10,314 bases of DNA, from NCBI GenBank assembly GCA_027357125.1, contig DAHVVW010000037.1, positions 1-10,314 on the forward strand. The letters run 5' to 3'. Every line of letters begins with the position of its first letter. The first letter of the stretch is position 1. The stretch comes from Clostridiales bacterium. GTDB taxonomy: Bacteria; Bacillota; Desulfitobacteriia; Desulfitobacteriales; Desulfitobacteriaceae. Shown here in pieces: positions 1-7,242 of the stretch. The position numbers and the translations under genes were made by a program. A model generated the notes under the pieces. That model had not been told where the DNA came from and searched no databases. It saw only the letters and a list, made by a program, of their open reading frames with translations.

Positions 1-2428
1 TGCGCACACCCTGATCCTCTTCCGGCTTTTGAATCCGAGGTTCTCCACTCGGGAGTACGCCCTGCCCCAAAACAGGGTTAAGGGGAAGCCCCTTGGCGTA
101 TTTCTCTGACTCAGCTACCGGAAGCAAAGCTAAATCCAGCACTTCTTCCATGCGCTTGACAAAATGGAAGTTCAACTGTTCCCGCACATTCTCCGGTATC
201 TCCTCATAATCTTTGCGGTTCTTCTCCGGCAAAAGCACGATTTTGATCCCGGCGCGGTGGGCTGCCAGAACCTTTTCCTTAACCCCGCCGATAGGGAGGA
301 CGTTTCCCCTTAAAGTGATCTCTCCGGTCATCGCCAAATCAGAGCGCACGGCCCGCTTGGCCAGAGCGGAAGCGATGGCTGTAGCCATAGTGATACCCGC
401 AGACGGACCGTCCTTAGGAATAGCCCCCTCCGGAACATGGATATGCAAGTCAACTTTGTCATAGAAGTCTTCCGGAATTCCCAGCTCACGCGCATGAGCG
501 CGTACAAATGTCCAGCCCGCCTGGGCCGATTCCTTCATGACATCCCCAAGCTTACCGGTAAGGGTCAATGCTCCTTTACCGGGCAACGGCGTTACTTCAA
601 TTGTCAGCACATCTCCCCCGACTTCCGTATAAGCCAGGCCGGTAACAGCCCCAATTTCCGGATTATTGGCCGCCATCTGATATTGAAAGCGCGGAGCCCC
701 TAACAAACCTTCCAAATCACTTTCCATTAGCGGATGCGGAGCCCACTCTTTCTTCACCAGCCGTGTTGCCACCTTGCGGCAGAGAGCAGCCACTTCCCTT
801 TCTAAATTACGCACGCCGGACTCACGGGTATAACCCTGGACCAGCTTAACCAGAGTTTCGTCAGGAAAGGAAAGAATCTCCGCGCTAAGGCCATGGGCCT
901 TAACCTGCTTCGGCACTAAATAGCGCTTGGCAATGTTAACTTTTTCATCCTCCGTATATCCGCTTAAAGAGATAACTTCCATCCGGTCAAGCAGGGGCCG
1001 GGGAATAGAATGCAGGGTATTGGCCGTCATGATAAAGAGGGTGCGCGAGAGGTCAAACGGCACCTCAAGATAATGATCGGAAAAGGTATGGTTTTGTTCA
1101 GGGTCCAGAACCTCCAGCAAGGCTGAAGCAGGGTCCCCTCTGAAATCTGAAGCGAGCTTGTCAATCTCATCAAGCAGGAATACCGAATTACGGGTACCCG
1201 CAGTACGAATACCCTGAATAATCCGCCCCGGTAAAGCCCCTATGTAAGTACGGCGGTGTCCGCGAATTTCTGCTTCGTCCCTCACTCCGCCCAAAGACAT
1301 GCGCACAAACTTGCGTTCCAAAGCGCGGGCCACAGATTTAGCCAGAGAAGTTTTGCCCACACCCGGAGGGCCCACAAAACAGAGGATCGGACTTTTCATT
1401 TTCGGGGTAAGCTTGCGGATTGCCAAGAACTCCAGTATGCGTTCTTTTACTTTTTCAAGCCCATAATGGTCTTCATTCAGAATCTCTTCCGCCCGGTTTA
1501 AGTCAATCTTATCCTTACTTATTTTGCTCCAGGGCAAGGCAATGATCCAGTCAAGATAGGTTCTGACGACTGTCCCTTCCGCCGAAGCCTGAGGCATCTT
1601 TTCAAGACGGTCAACTTCTTTTAAAGATTTCTCTTCAGCTTCTTTGGGCAGCTTGGCCTTGGCGATCTTGTCCCGGTATTCTTCAGCCTCAGCCTGCCGC
1701 TCGTCTTTATCTCCCAGCTCCTTTTGGATAGCCTTCATCTGCTCGCGCAAATAGTATTCCTTTTGCGCCTTCTCCATTTGCTTGCGCACTCTTAAGCCAA
1801 TCCGGCGCTCCAACTCCAAAATCTCGATCTCGCGCATAATCAGTTCAGTCAAACGCTCAAGGCGTTCTTCCACATCTACCGCTTCAAGGATTGTCTGTTT
1901 GTCAACAACTTTCAAATTAAGATGGGAAGCAACGATATCAGCCAGTCTTCCGGGTTCTTCCACAGCCAGGACAGTCCCAAGCGTTTCAGTCGGCACCTTT
2001 TTGCTCAGTTTGGCGTACTCTTCGAATTGGTGGGTCACCCCGCGCCTTAAGGCCTCTAAATCCGGAGTTCGGCCTGGCTCTTGCTCTTCATATTCCTCAA
2101 TCTCCACCTTGAAAAACGGTTCTTCCTGCAAATATTCATGAATCTGTCCGCGGGAAATCCCTTCGACCAGAACCCGCATGGTTCCTCCAGGGAGTTTCAA
2201 TAACTGTTTAATCTCGGCTAAAGTTCCGATTCCATGGATGTCTTCAGAATTCGGAGAATCAATCTCCGTCTCCTTTTGCGAAGCCAAGAGCACAATTCTG
2301 TCTCCTAGCATCGCTTCGTCTATGGCTGCGATTGACCTCTCTCTGCCCACATCCAGATGAATCACCATATATGGAAAAACCAGAATTCCCCTGAGCGGGA
2401 GCAGCGGCAATTCGCGTCTTTTGGTCAT
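1..2428 (-). CDS. lon: ATP-dependent Lon protease (LonA), 3' end cut by window edge
   Basis: Cytosolic AAA+ serine protease that unfolds and degrades misfolded and regulatory proteins. About 809 codons are visible with no stop, so only a short C-terminal tail is missing; Lon proteins are usually 770-815 residues. The N-terminal substrate-binding domain opens with [18 protein letters not shown]. Numbered from the ATG at 2428, the AAA+ module has Walker A GPPGVGKT (Lys359) and Walker B LLDEID (Asp420, Glu421). The C-terminal protease domain has the catalytic Ser676 in KDGPSAG and Lys719 in GGVKEK, 43 residues apart as in other Lons. An in-frame ATG at 2434 is possible, but it lies only 2 nt from the AGGGGGG ribosome binding site, whereas 2428 lies 8 nt away. 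The gene follows lonB by about 70 bp, with a hairpin in its leader. The motifs sampled from start to end all fall in one frame, so I see no frameshift. Confidence 0.97.
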   Translation of the reverse strand, partial: MTKRRELPLLPLRGILVFPYMVIHLDVGRERSIAAIDEAMLGDRIVLLASQKETEIDSPNSEDIHGIGTLAEIKQLLKLPGGTMRVLVEGISRGQIHEYLQEEPFFKVEIEEYEEQEPGRTPDLEALRRGVTHQFEEYAKLSKKVPTETLGTVLAVEEPGRLADIVASHLNLKVVDKQTILEAVDVEERLERLTELIMREIEILELERRIGLRVRKQMEKAQKEYYLREQMKAIQKELGDKDERQAEAEEYRDKIAKAKLPKEAEEKSLKEVDRLEKMPQASAEGTVVRTYLDWIIALPWSKISKDKIDLNRAEEILNEDHYGLEKVKERILEFLAIRKLTPKMKSPILCFVGPPGVGKTSLAKSVARALERKFVRMSLGGVRDEAEIRGHRRTYIGALPGRIIQGIRTAGTRNSVFLLDEIDKLASDFRGDPASALLEVLDPEQNHTFSDHYLEVPFDLSRTLFIMTANTLHSIPRPLLDRMEVISLSGYTEDEKVNIAKRYLVPKQVKAHGLSAEILSFPDETLVKLVQGYTRESGVRNLEREVAALCRKVATRLVKKEWAPHPLMESDLEGLLGAPRFQYQMAANNPEIGAVTGLAYTEVGGDVLTIEVTPLPGKGALTLTGKLGDVMKESAQAGWTFVRAHARELGIPEDFYDKVDLHIHVPEGAIPKDGPSAGITMATAIASALAKRAVRSDLAMTGEITLRGNVLPIGGVKEKVLAAHRAGIKIVLLPEKNRKDYEEIPENVREQLNFHFVKRMEEVLDLALLPVAESEKYAKGLPLNPVLGQGVLPSGEPRIQKPEEDQGVR

Positions 2429-2436
2429 AGGCATAT

Positions 2437-2443
2437 CCCCCCT
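2437..2443 (-). promoter_or_regulatory. lon ribosome binding site
   Basis: Minus-strand AGGGGGG. It lies 8 nt upstream of the ATG at 2428 but only 2 nt upstream of the in-frame ATG at 2434, so it favours the downstream start. Confidence 0.7.
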
Positions 2444-2449
2444 GTAATC

Positions 2450-2475
2450 AAAAAAGCACACTAAAACTAGTGTGC
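2450..2475 (-). terminator. Hairpin with T-run between lonB and lon
   Basis: On the minus strand GCACACTA, loop GTTT, TAGTGTGC is followed directly by six T residues. The 8-bp perfect stem with a 4-nt loop and U-tract fits an intrinsic terminator for lonB. The stem is only half G/C, so it may be leaky. It ends 6 nt before the lon ribosome binding site. Any lon transcript that starts upstream must read through it, so an attenuator or a protein-binding palindrome is also possible. Confidence 0.7.
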
Positions 2476-2493
2476 CATTCTATATCTTTTACT

Positions 2494-2523
2494 ATTCTAA
2501 CACGTTTTCCCTTGCTCAGGCAA
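2494..2523 (-). promoter_or_regulatory. Candidate sigma-A-like promoter for lon
   Basis: Minus-strand TTGCCT (2518-2523) and TAGAAT (2494-2499) are separated by 18 bp. The pair lies across the 3' end and stop codon of lonB. A transcript from here would start about 12 nt before the hairpin at 2450-2475. The match to consensus is partial, so this is a suggestion only. Confidence 0.25.
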
Positions 2524-4221
2524 ACTGCCCCTGGCAAAGTCAAGGCGGGAGAGCAGCTCGTCCAGCGGCGGTCTGATCTCAAGCCGCTCAACTGACGGCT
2601 CATCCAATAAGACTTCGGCCAAAACTTGTGCCAATTCTTCGACAGGGAGAACCTCCATCTCTCCTGCTAGCTCCACAAAGCGCTCTTCCCAGTTTTCCCT
2701 GGGAATAAACACTTTGCGGCAGCCGGCCTGGCGAGCTGCTTCGATTTTCGCGCTGACTCCCCCTACCGGCTTCACCCTGCCCCGGATTGAAAGCTCGCCG
2801 GTCATGGCCACATGATGATCCACCCGCTGCCGTCTGATAGCGGACACAACGGCGACAGCTATGGCTATCCCTGCTGAAGGTCCGTCTAAAGGGGTGCCGC
2901 CAGGGAAATTGACGTGGATATCATAATTTTTAGGTTCAATCCCTATTTGCCTCCTAATTACAGTTAGGACGTTCTCGATTGAGCTCTTAGCCATACTCTT
3001 GCGCCGGAATTTGTGGCCCCCACTCCCTTGCTCCTCTTCCTCCACAATCCCTGTAACCAGGAGTTGGCCGGTGCCAGATGCTACCACCGGCTGAGCTGTA
3101 ACCTCCAGTTCAGTAAGAACACCCAAATCCGGGCCGTACACTGCCAGTCCGTTGACCACTCCGATTTGCGATTCGGGGGGAATTTTTTTATCCGGCCGCG
3201 GTACATAATGCCCAGACGAGGCCACCCACTCCACGATCGCGGAGTCAATTTCCGTTTTTCCTTCTGTTTGGGCTACGCCAGCCGCAAGCTGCACCATGTT
3301 AACTGCATCCCGGCCGTTCGTCGCATAACGCTTGACAATTTCCACCGCTGCTTCGCTGATGGGAACTTCGATCTTACCCGCAGCCCCACGGGCGATCTCG
3401 CTGATTTCCACGGGCAGCAAAGCCCGAAAATAGATTTCCATACAGCGGGAGCGAATCGCCGGCGGGATATCCTCCGGACTGCGGGTGGTAGCACCGACCA
3501 AGCGGAAATCCGCCGGCAGTCCGTGCTGGAATATATCGTGAATATGGGCTGGAATGTTTGGGTCTTCGGAGCTGTAATAGGAACTCTCCAGGATAACCTT
3601 GCGGTCTTCGAGCACTTTTAAGAGCTTGTTGATCTGAATTGGGTGCAATTCCCCAATCTCATCGATGAACAAGATTCCGCCGTGGGCTTTGGTTACTGCC
3701 CCTGGCTTTGGCTGGGGAATTCCGGCCATTCCCATTGCCCCTGCACCCTGGTAAATCGGGTCGTGCACTGAACCAATCAGGGGGTCGGCAATCCCGCGCT
3801 CATCAAAGCGGGCTGTAGCTCCATCAATTTCCGTAAAGCGAGCATGCTCTTTGAACGGGGACAGGGAGTTTTTCTTCGCCTCTTCCAACACCAAACGTGC
3901 GGCCGCAGTTTTTCCTACCCCGGGCGGGCCGTAGATTATTACATGCTGGGGATTAGGCCCGCATAAAGCTGCCCGCAGGGCTTTTACCCCTTCTCTTTGC
4001 CCGACAATCTCTTCAAAATGCTGCGGCCTCGTTTTCTCAGCCAGCGGGGTCGTTAAAGCAATCTTGCGCATCTTTTCCAGTTTCTCTAATTCCTTGCGGG
4101 ACTCCCGCTCAACTGCTACCTTCGTTCCTTGCTGGGATTTGAGCATGCCCCAAAAATACAACCCGATCACAACTGCAAAGATCAGTTGGACGATCATGAC
4201 AACTCCGCTTAAACTACTCAA
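2497..4221 (-). CDS. lonB: Membrane-anchored ATP-dependent protease LonB
   Basis: LonB-type AAA+ serine protease of 574 residues; the family lacks the LonA N-terminal substrate domain. Residues about 7-26 form one hydrophobic segment, followed by a charged helix (about 35-55), suggesting an inner-membrane anchor with a cytosolic body. Walker A is GPPGVGKT (Lys104) and Walker B is LFIDEI (Asp187, Glu188), with a likely arginine finger in AIRSR (257-259). The protease domain has catalytic Ser449 in LDGPSAG and Lys492 in GGVSAK, 43 residues apart. The start is a TTG at 4221, chosen because GGGAGGG lies 8 nt upstream; the first in-frame ATG (codon 9) has no ribosome binding site and would cut into the anchor. 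In Bacillus subtilis LonB is made in the forespore under sigma-F, and a sigma-F-like promoter candidate lies upstream here. It sits between clpX and lon, with hairpins on both sides. Confidence 0.96.
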   Translation of the reverse strand: MSSLSGVVMIVQLIFAVVIGLYFWGMLKSQQGTKVAVERESRKELEKLEKMRKIALTTPLAEKTRPQHFEEIVGQREGVKALRAALCGPNPQHVIIYGPPGVGKTAAARLVLEEAKKNSLSPFKEHARFTEIDGATARFDERGIADPLIGSVHDPIYQGAGAMGMAGIPQPKPGAVTKAHGGILFIDEIGELHPIQINKLLKVLEDRKVILESSYYSSEDPNIPAHIHDIFQHGLPADFRLVGATTRSPEDIPPAIRSRCMEIYFRALLPVEISEIARGAAGKIEVPISEAAVEIVKRYATNGRDAVNMVQLAAGVAQTEGKTEIDSAIVEWVASSGHYVPRPDKKIPPESQIGVVNGLAVYGPDLGVLTELEVTAQPVVASGTGQLLVTGIVEEEEQGSGGHKFRRKSMAKSSIENVLTVIRRQIGIEPKNYDIHVNFPGGTPLDGPSAGIAIAVAVVSAIRRQRVDHHVAMTGELSIRGRVKPVGGVSAKIEAARQAGCRKVFIPRENWEERFVELAGEMEVLPVEELAQVLAEVLLDEPSVERLEIRPPLDELLSRLDFARGSLPEQGKTC

Positions 4222-4229
4222 ACCTTTTT

Positions 4230-4236
4230 CCCTCCC
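4230..4236 (-). promoter_or_regulatory. lonB ribosome binding site fixing a TTG start
   Basis: Minus-strand GGGAGGG is 8 nt upstream of the TTG at 4221. No in-frame ATG lies between it and codon 9, so it decides the non-ATG start. Confidence 0.8.
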
Positions 4237-4255
4237 ATGGCAATATCCACTTGTT

Positions 4256-4284
4256 AGTATTGCCAGGAAAAGGGGAAAACAATC
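4256..4284 (-). promoter_or_regulatory. Candidate sigma-F-like promoter for lonB
   Basis: The minus strand carries GATTG (4280-4284), a 15-bp spacer and GGCAATACT (4256-4264). The second element fits the sigma-F -10 pattern GGnnAnAnT at every fixed position; the first is a weaker match to the -35 region. It lies just after the clpX terminator and about 35 bp before the TTG start, so lonB would be transcribed separately. The call rests on pattern match plus the known forespore control of lonB in Bacillus. Confidence 0.4.
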
Positions 4285-4290
4285 TAAAGG

Positions 4291-4317
4291 AAAAAAGCCG
4301 GGGTTTAACCCGGCTTT
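4291..4317 (-). terminator. Rho-independent terminator of clpX (tig-clpX unit)
   Basis: On the minus strand AAAGCCGGG, a 6-nt loop and CCCGGCTTT are followed by a run of T residues. The 9-bp stem has a G/C-rich core and overlaps the clpX TAA stop codon at 4316-4318. This is the clearest terminator in the window and separates the tig-clpX unit from lonB. Confidence 0.9.
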
Positions 4318-5581
4318 ACGCTGACTCCTCTTTTTTGCTTTTCTTAACTTTATCTGCTGTAACTAACAAGGGCTCTTCTTTCTTAAGGATAACATCCTTG
4401 GTTACAACACACTTGGTCACATCTGTCCGCGAAGGGAGATCGTACATGGCATTCATCAGGACTTCTTCAACGATCGCTCTCAAGCCGCGTGCACCGGTGT
4501 TACGCCGGATAGCCTCCACAGAGATAGCAGTCAAGGCATCGTCTTTGAACTCAAGCGCAATCCCGTCAAGCTCTAAGAGCTTCTGGTACTGTTTCACCAG
4601 AGCGTTCTTAGGCTCGGTCAGAATCCGGACTAAGGCATCTTCATCAAGAGCATCCAGGGTTACGATCACGGGCAGCCTGCCCACGAACTCCGGAATCAGG
4701 CCATATTTCAAAAGATCCATCGGGAGAATTTGATTTAAAATCTCACCGATCTTAACATCGCTCTTCTTTTGGATCTCAGCGCCAAAACCCATGACCTTTT
4801 TCCCGATCCGGGTTTGGATTAGCTTATCGATGCCATCAAAAGCTCCGCCTACAATAAACAAAATGTTGGTGGTGTCAAGCTGAATAAACTCCTGGTGCGG
4901 ATGTTTGCGTCCTCCTTGCGGGGGTACGCTGGCGATTGTTCCTTCCAGAATTTTGAGCAAAGCCTGCTGCACGCCCTCACCCGAGACATCCCTCGTGATT
5001 GAAGGATTTTCCGACTTGCGCGCGATCTTGTCTATTTCATCAATATAGACAATTCCTTTTTCAGCCTTTTCTACATCATAGTCAGCCGCCTGGATCAGCT
5101 TAAGGAGAATATTCTCTACGTCCTCACCGACATACCCCGCCTCAGTGAGAGAAGTAGCATCGGCAATTGCGAAGGGAACATTGAGCACCTTAGCTAAAGT
5201 AGAGGCCAGCAGCGTTTTACCAGACCCGGTGGGGCCTAACATGACGATATTGGACTTCTGCAATTCCACATCGTCAATTTTCATGCCTAGGTTTATCCGT
5301 TTGTAGTGATTGTACACTGCCACGGACAAGGCCTTTTTGGCATCATCCTGACCAATCACATACTGGTCCAAAATAGTCCGGATTTCTTTAGGTTTGGGGA
5401 TATCCCCGATTTCCAGGCCCAAGTCTTCATTAAGCTCTTCTTCGATAATTTCGTTACAAAGCTCAATGCATTCATCACAAATATATACGCCTGGGCCGGC
5501 AACCAGTTTTTTGACTTGATCCTGAGTCTTTCCGCAAAATGAACATTTTAATTGATTTTTTTCATCACTGTATTTTGCCAT
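4316..5581 (-). CDS. clpX: ATP-dependent unfoldase ClpX
   Basis: Hexameric AAA+ unfoldase that recognises tagged proteins and threads them into the ClpP protease. The 421-residue length is normal. The N-terminal zinc-binding domain has four cysteines (Cys13, 16, 35, 38). Walker A is GPTGSGKT (116-123, Lys122), the pore-1 loop is GYVGE (149-153), Walker B is IVYIDEID (Asp181, Glu182), the pore-2 RKH is 225-227 and the sensor-2 GAR ends at Arg365. The ClpP-docking loop is present at 264-266 but reads MGF rather than the common IGF. The C-terminal tail is lysine-rich ([11 protein letters not shown]). The ATG has GAGGTGA just upstream. The gene follows trigger factor by 42 bp with no terminator, so the two are probably cotranscribed. 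No clpP gene lies next to it, so ClpP must come from elsewhere if this ClpX works as a protease. Confidence 0.98.
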   Translation of the reverse strand: MAKYSDEKNQLKCSFCGKTQDQVKKLVAGPGVYICDECIELCNEIIEEELNEDLGLEIGDIPKPKEIRTILDQYVIGQDDAKKALSVAVYNHYKRINLGMKIDDVELQKSNIVMLGPTGSGKTLLASTLAKVLNVPFAIADATSLTEAGYVGEDVENILLKLIQAADYDVEKAEKGIVYIDEIDKIARKSENPSITRDVSGEGVQQALLKILEGTIASVPPQGGRKHPHQEFIQLDTTNILFIVGGAFDGIDKLIQTRIGKKVMGFGAEIQKKSDVKIGEILNQILPMDLLKYGLIPEFVGRLPVIVTLDALDEDALVRILTEPKNALVKQYQKLLELDGIALEFKDDALTAISVEAIRRNTGARGLRAIVEEVLMNAMYDLPSRTDVTKCVVTKDVILKKEEPLLVTADKVKKSKKEESA

Positions 5582-5585
5582 CCTC

Positions 5586-5613
5586 TCACCTCTCTACCAC
5601 AGAATTTCCCTCC
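5586..5613 (-). other. Orphan Shine-Dalgarno and four-codon GTG frame before clpX
   Basis: In the tig-clpX gap the minus strand reads GGAGGG (5608-5613), a 7-nt spacer, then GTG GTA GAG AGG TGA. The frame closes at 5586 inside the clpX ribosome binding site, 4 nt before the clpX ATG. It may be a relic of a deleted gene, a tiny leader frame coupling tig and clpX translation, or chance. Confidence 0.3.
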
Positions 5614-5623
5614 GCGCGCCGTC

Positions 5624-6916
5624 TTATGCGTTTTGTTCTACTAAAAATTTAACTGTTTTATCATTAATAAGGCTTTGCCTGTAATAATCCAACTCACCGC
5701 GCGCGGCAAGGCTTTCCTTGAGTGCTTTCGGGTCTTGCTTATAGAGCTCCCCTAATTTCTCCAATTCTTCATTTAGTTCGTCTTCACTCACCTGAATTCC
5801 TTCTGCTTTGGCCGCTGCTTCCAAAACAAGTTCAGTTTTTACGCTTTCCGCCGCCTGTGGACGGAAACGCTCGCGCATATCCTCTTCATTGGAATTCGTA
5901 TAAGCGTAATACTGCTCCAAATTAAGTCCCTGATAAGCTAAGTTATGCTCCAAATCATGAACCATGGCCTCAACCCGCTTATCAATCATTACTTCCGGGA
6001 TTTCCACGCTGGCGTTATCCACAGCCTTGGCGACCACAGCATTGCGGAAGGCGTTTTCCACGCGTTTTTCCTCAGCTTCTATCAGTCTTTTCCGGATGTC
6101 CTCCTTTAATTCCTCCAGCGTTTCGAAATTGCTGACATCTTTGGCAAATTCATCATCCAGGGGAGCTAACTCTTTGCGTTGGATTTTATGGATTTTAGCT
6201 TTAAATAAGGCCTCTTTACCAGCTAGGTCTTCACTATGATATTCATCTGGGAACTTAACATTGACTTCTACTTCCTGTCCAATTTCCGCTCCCACCAATT
6301 GTTCTTCAAATCCGGGGATAAACGTGCCGGAACCGATGACAAGGCCATAGTTTTCCCCTTTGCCGCCAGGGAACGCAACCCCGTCCACAAATCCTTCAAA
6401 ATCAATACTTGCCGTGTCTCCCTGTTCGACAGTTCCTTCTTCAATATTGATTAAGCGAGCATGCTGCTCCTGCTTCTGTTGGAGGTCTTCCTCAACCTTC
6501 ATATCATCAATGGCCACACCCTCTTGTTCAATACTGAGGCCTTTATACTCACCCAACTCAACTTCCGGTTTAACTGTAACTTTAGCCTTGAAGATCAAAT
6601 CCTTGCCTTCTTCGATCTGTACTAAATCCACGTCTGGACGGTCAACAGGGTCAATTCCGCTTTCTACAACGGCCTCAGCGTAAGCAGGACCAAGCAAGCG
6701 GTCAAGCGCTTCATTATACAGGGCATCAGTTCCCAGTGTCTGTTCCACTAAACGGCGCGGTGCTTTTCCTTTACGAAATCCCGGTATGCTCACTTTGTGG
6801 GCTAATTGTTTAGCCGCGCTATTCACAGCAGAGGAAAATTTCTCAGCCTCTACCGATACTTCCATTTCCACCACGTTTTTTTCTATTTTCTCTACTTTCT
6901 CCACTTTCACTGACAT
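5624..6916 (-). CDS. tig: Trigger factor, ribosome-associated chaperone
   Basis: Chaperone that binds the ribosome at the nascent-chain exit and shields emerging polypeptides; it also carries a peptidyl-prolyl isomerase domain. The 430-residue length is typical. The N-terminal ribosome-binding domain (about 1-150) holds the signature GFRKGKAP at 46-53. The FKBP-like isomerase domain spans about 165-245, with FEGFVDGVAFPGG and GTFIPGFEEQLVG visible. The C-terminal helical substrate-binding region runs from about 250 to the end and is rich in Glu and Lys. The ATG at 6916 has AAGGGGGAG 5 nt upstream. No terminator separates it from clpX. The promoter should lie between 6917 and about 7000, but I see only a TTGACG (-35-like) at 6978-6983 without a convincing -10 partner. 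I found no CIRCE or CtsR operator. Confidence 0.98.
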   Translation of the reverse strand: MSVKVEKVEKIEKNVVEMEVSVEAEKFSSAVNSAAKQLAHKVSIPGFRKGKAPRRLVEQTLGTDALYNEALDRLLGPAYAEAVVESGIDPVDRPDVDLVQIEEGKDLIFKAKVTVKPEVELGEYKGLSIEQEGVAIDDMKVEEDLQQKQEQHARLINIEEGTVEQGDTASIDFEGFVDGVAFPGGKGENYGLVIGSGTFIPGFEEQLVGAEIGQEVEVNVKFPDEYHSEDLAGKEALFKAKIHKIQRKELAPLDDEFAKDVSNFETLEELKEDIRKRLIEAEEKRVENAFRNAVVAKAVDNASVEIPEVMIDKRVEAMVHDLEHNLAYQGLNLEQYYAYTNSNEEDMRERFRPQAAESVKTELVLEAAAKAEGIQVSEDELNEELEKLGELYKQDPKALKESLAARGELDYYRQSLINDKTVKFLVEQNA

Positions 6917-7007
6917 AAATGCTCCCCCTTAAACTAACTTATCCTAAGCGAACACTTTCCTATTTTTGCCTAAATTGCGTCAAGACAAACTGCTGATAAC
7001 AAAATAA

Positions 7008-7170
7008 TATTCAGGTATTCAGAATTCAGGAGTCAGAATTCAGGAGGGATTTCTGGCATTCTTTTAGGGTCTTAAACCCTTGAATTGGCACCCAAAATCC
7101 TGAATAGTCATCGTTCTCTCATTCTGACTACTGGCTCCTGGCTCCTGTCTCCTGACTCCTGGCTTCTGAG
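7008..7170. repeat. Inverted array of degenerate 7-bp repeats
   Basis: Most of the 326-bp gene-free gap between tig and the glycosyltransferase is this element. On the plus strand 7019-7046 is two copies of TCAGAATTCAGGAG, i.e. four heptamers. From 7121 to 7169 there are seven more heptamers in the opposite orientation (ATTCTGA, CTACTGG, CTCCTGG, CTCCTGT, CTCCTGA, CTCCTGG, CTTCTGA). An isolated ATCCTGA lies at 7097-7103. The two arms are partly complementary and could fold into a long imperfect hairpin. The centre holds a short AGGGT/ACCCT hairpin at 7066-7080. No transposase or coding sequence is present. A non-autonomous intergenic repeat family is the best reading, but that needs other copies in the genome. 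Confidence 0.75.
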
Positions 7171-7177
7171 TAGTTCG

Positions 7178-7190
7178 AATATTAAATATT
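7178..7190. repeat. Short AT-rich palindrome
   Basis: AATATT-A-AATATT, a perfect 6-bp inverted repeat just beyond the heptamer array. It has no clear function and may be chance in AT-rich spacer. Confidence 0.3.
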
Positions 7191-7206
7191 GAAAACAGGA
7201 CTTCGA

Positions 7207-7230
7207 AAGGGGGAACGTATGTTCCCCCTT
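7207..7230 (-). terminator. Perfect 10-bp hairpin after the glycosyltransferase gene
   Basis: AAGGGGGAAC, a 4-nt loop and GTTCCCCCTT form a perfect stem beginning 12 nt past the TAG stop of the glycosyltransferase. On the minus strand it ends in only TTT then CG, so the U-tract is short. It probably terminates the rmuC-glycosyltransferase transcript. The symmetry means it could also act on the plus strand. Confidence 0.6.
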
Positions 7231-7242
7231 AAGGTACTCGAC

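Noticed and set aside
2432..2434. Upstream ATG as the lon start
   Set aside because: It is in frame but only 2 nt from the AGGGGGG site, against 8 nt for the ATG at 2428. The difference is two residues.
3013..3621. 202-codon plus-strand open frame
   Set aside because: It lies wholly antisense to lonB, whose AAA+ and protease motifs are intact. It has no recognisable domain.
6978..6983. TTGACG as a -35 box for tig
   Set aside because: No convincing -10 sequence lies 16-18 bp downstream. The real tig promoter cannot be placed from sequence alone.
6917..7007. CIRCE or CtsR heat-shock operator upstream of tig
   Set aside because: I looked for TTAGCACTC-N9-GAGTGCTAA and tandem GGTCAAA motifs and found neither.
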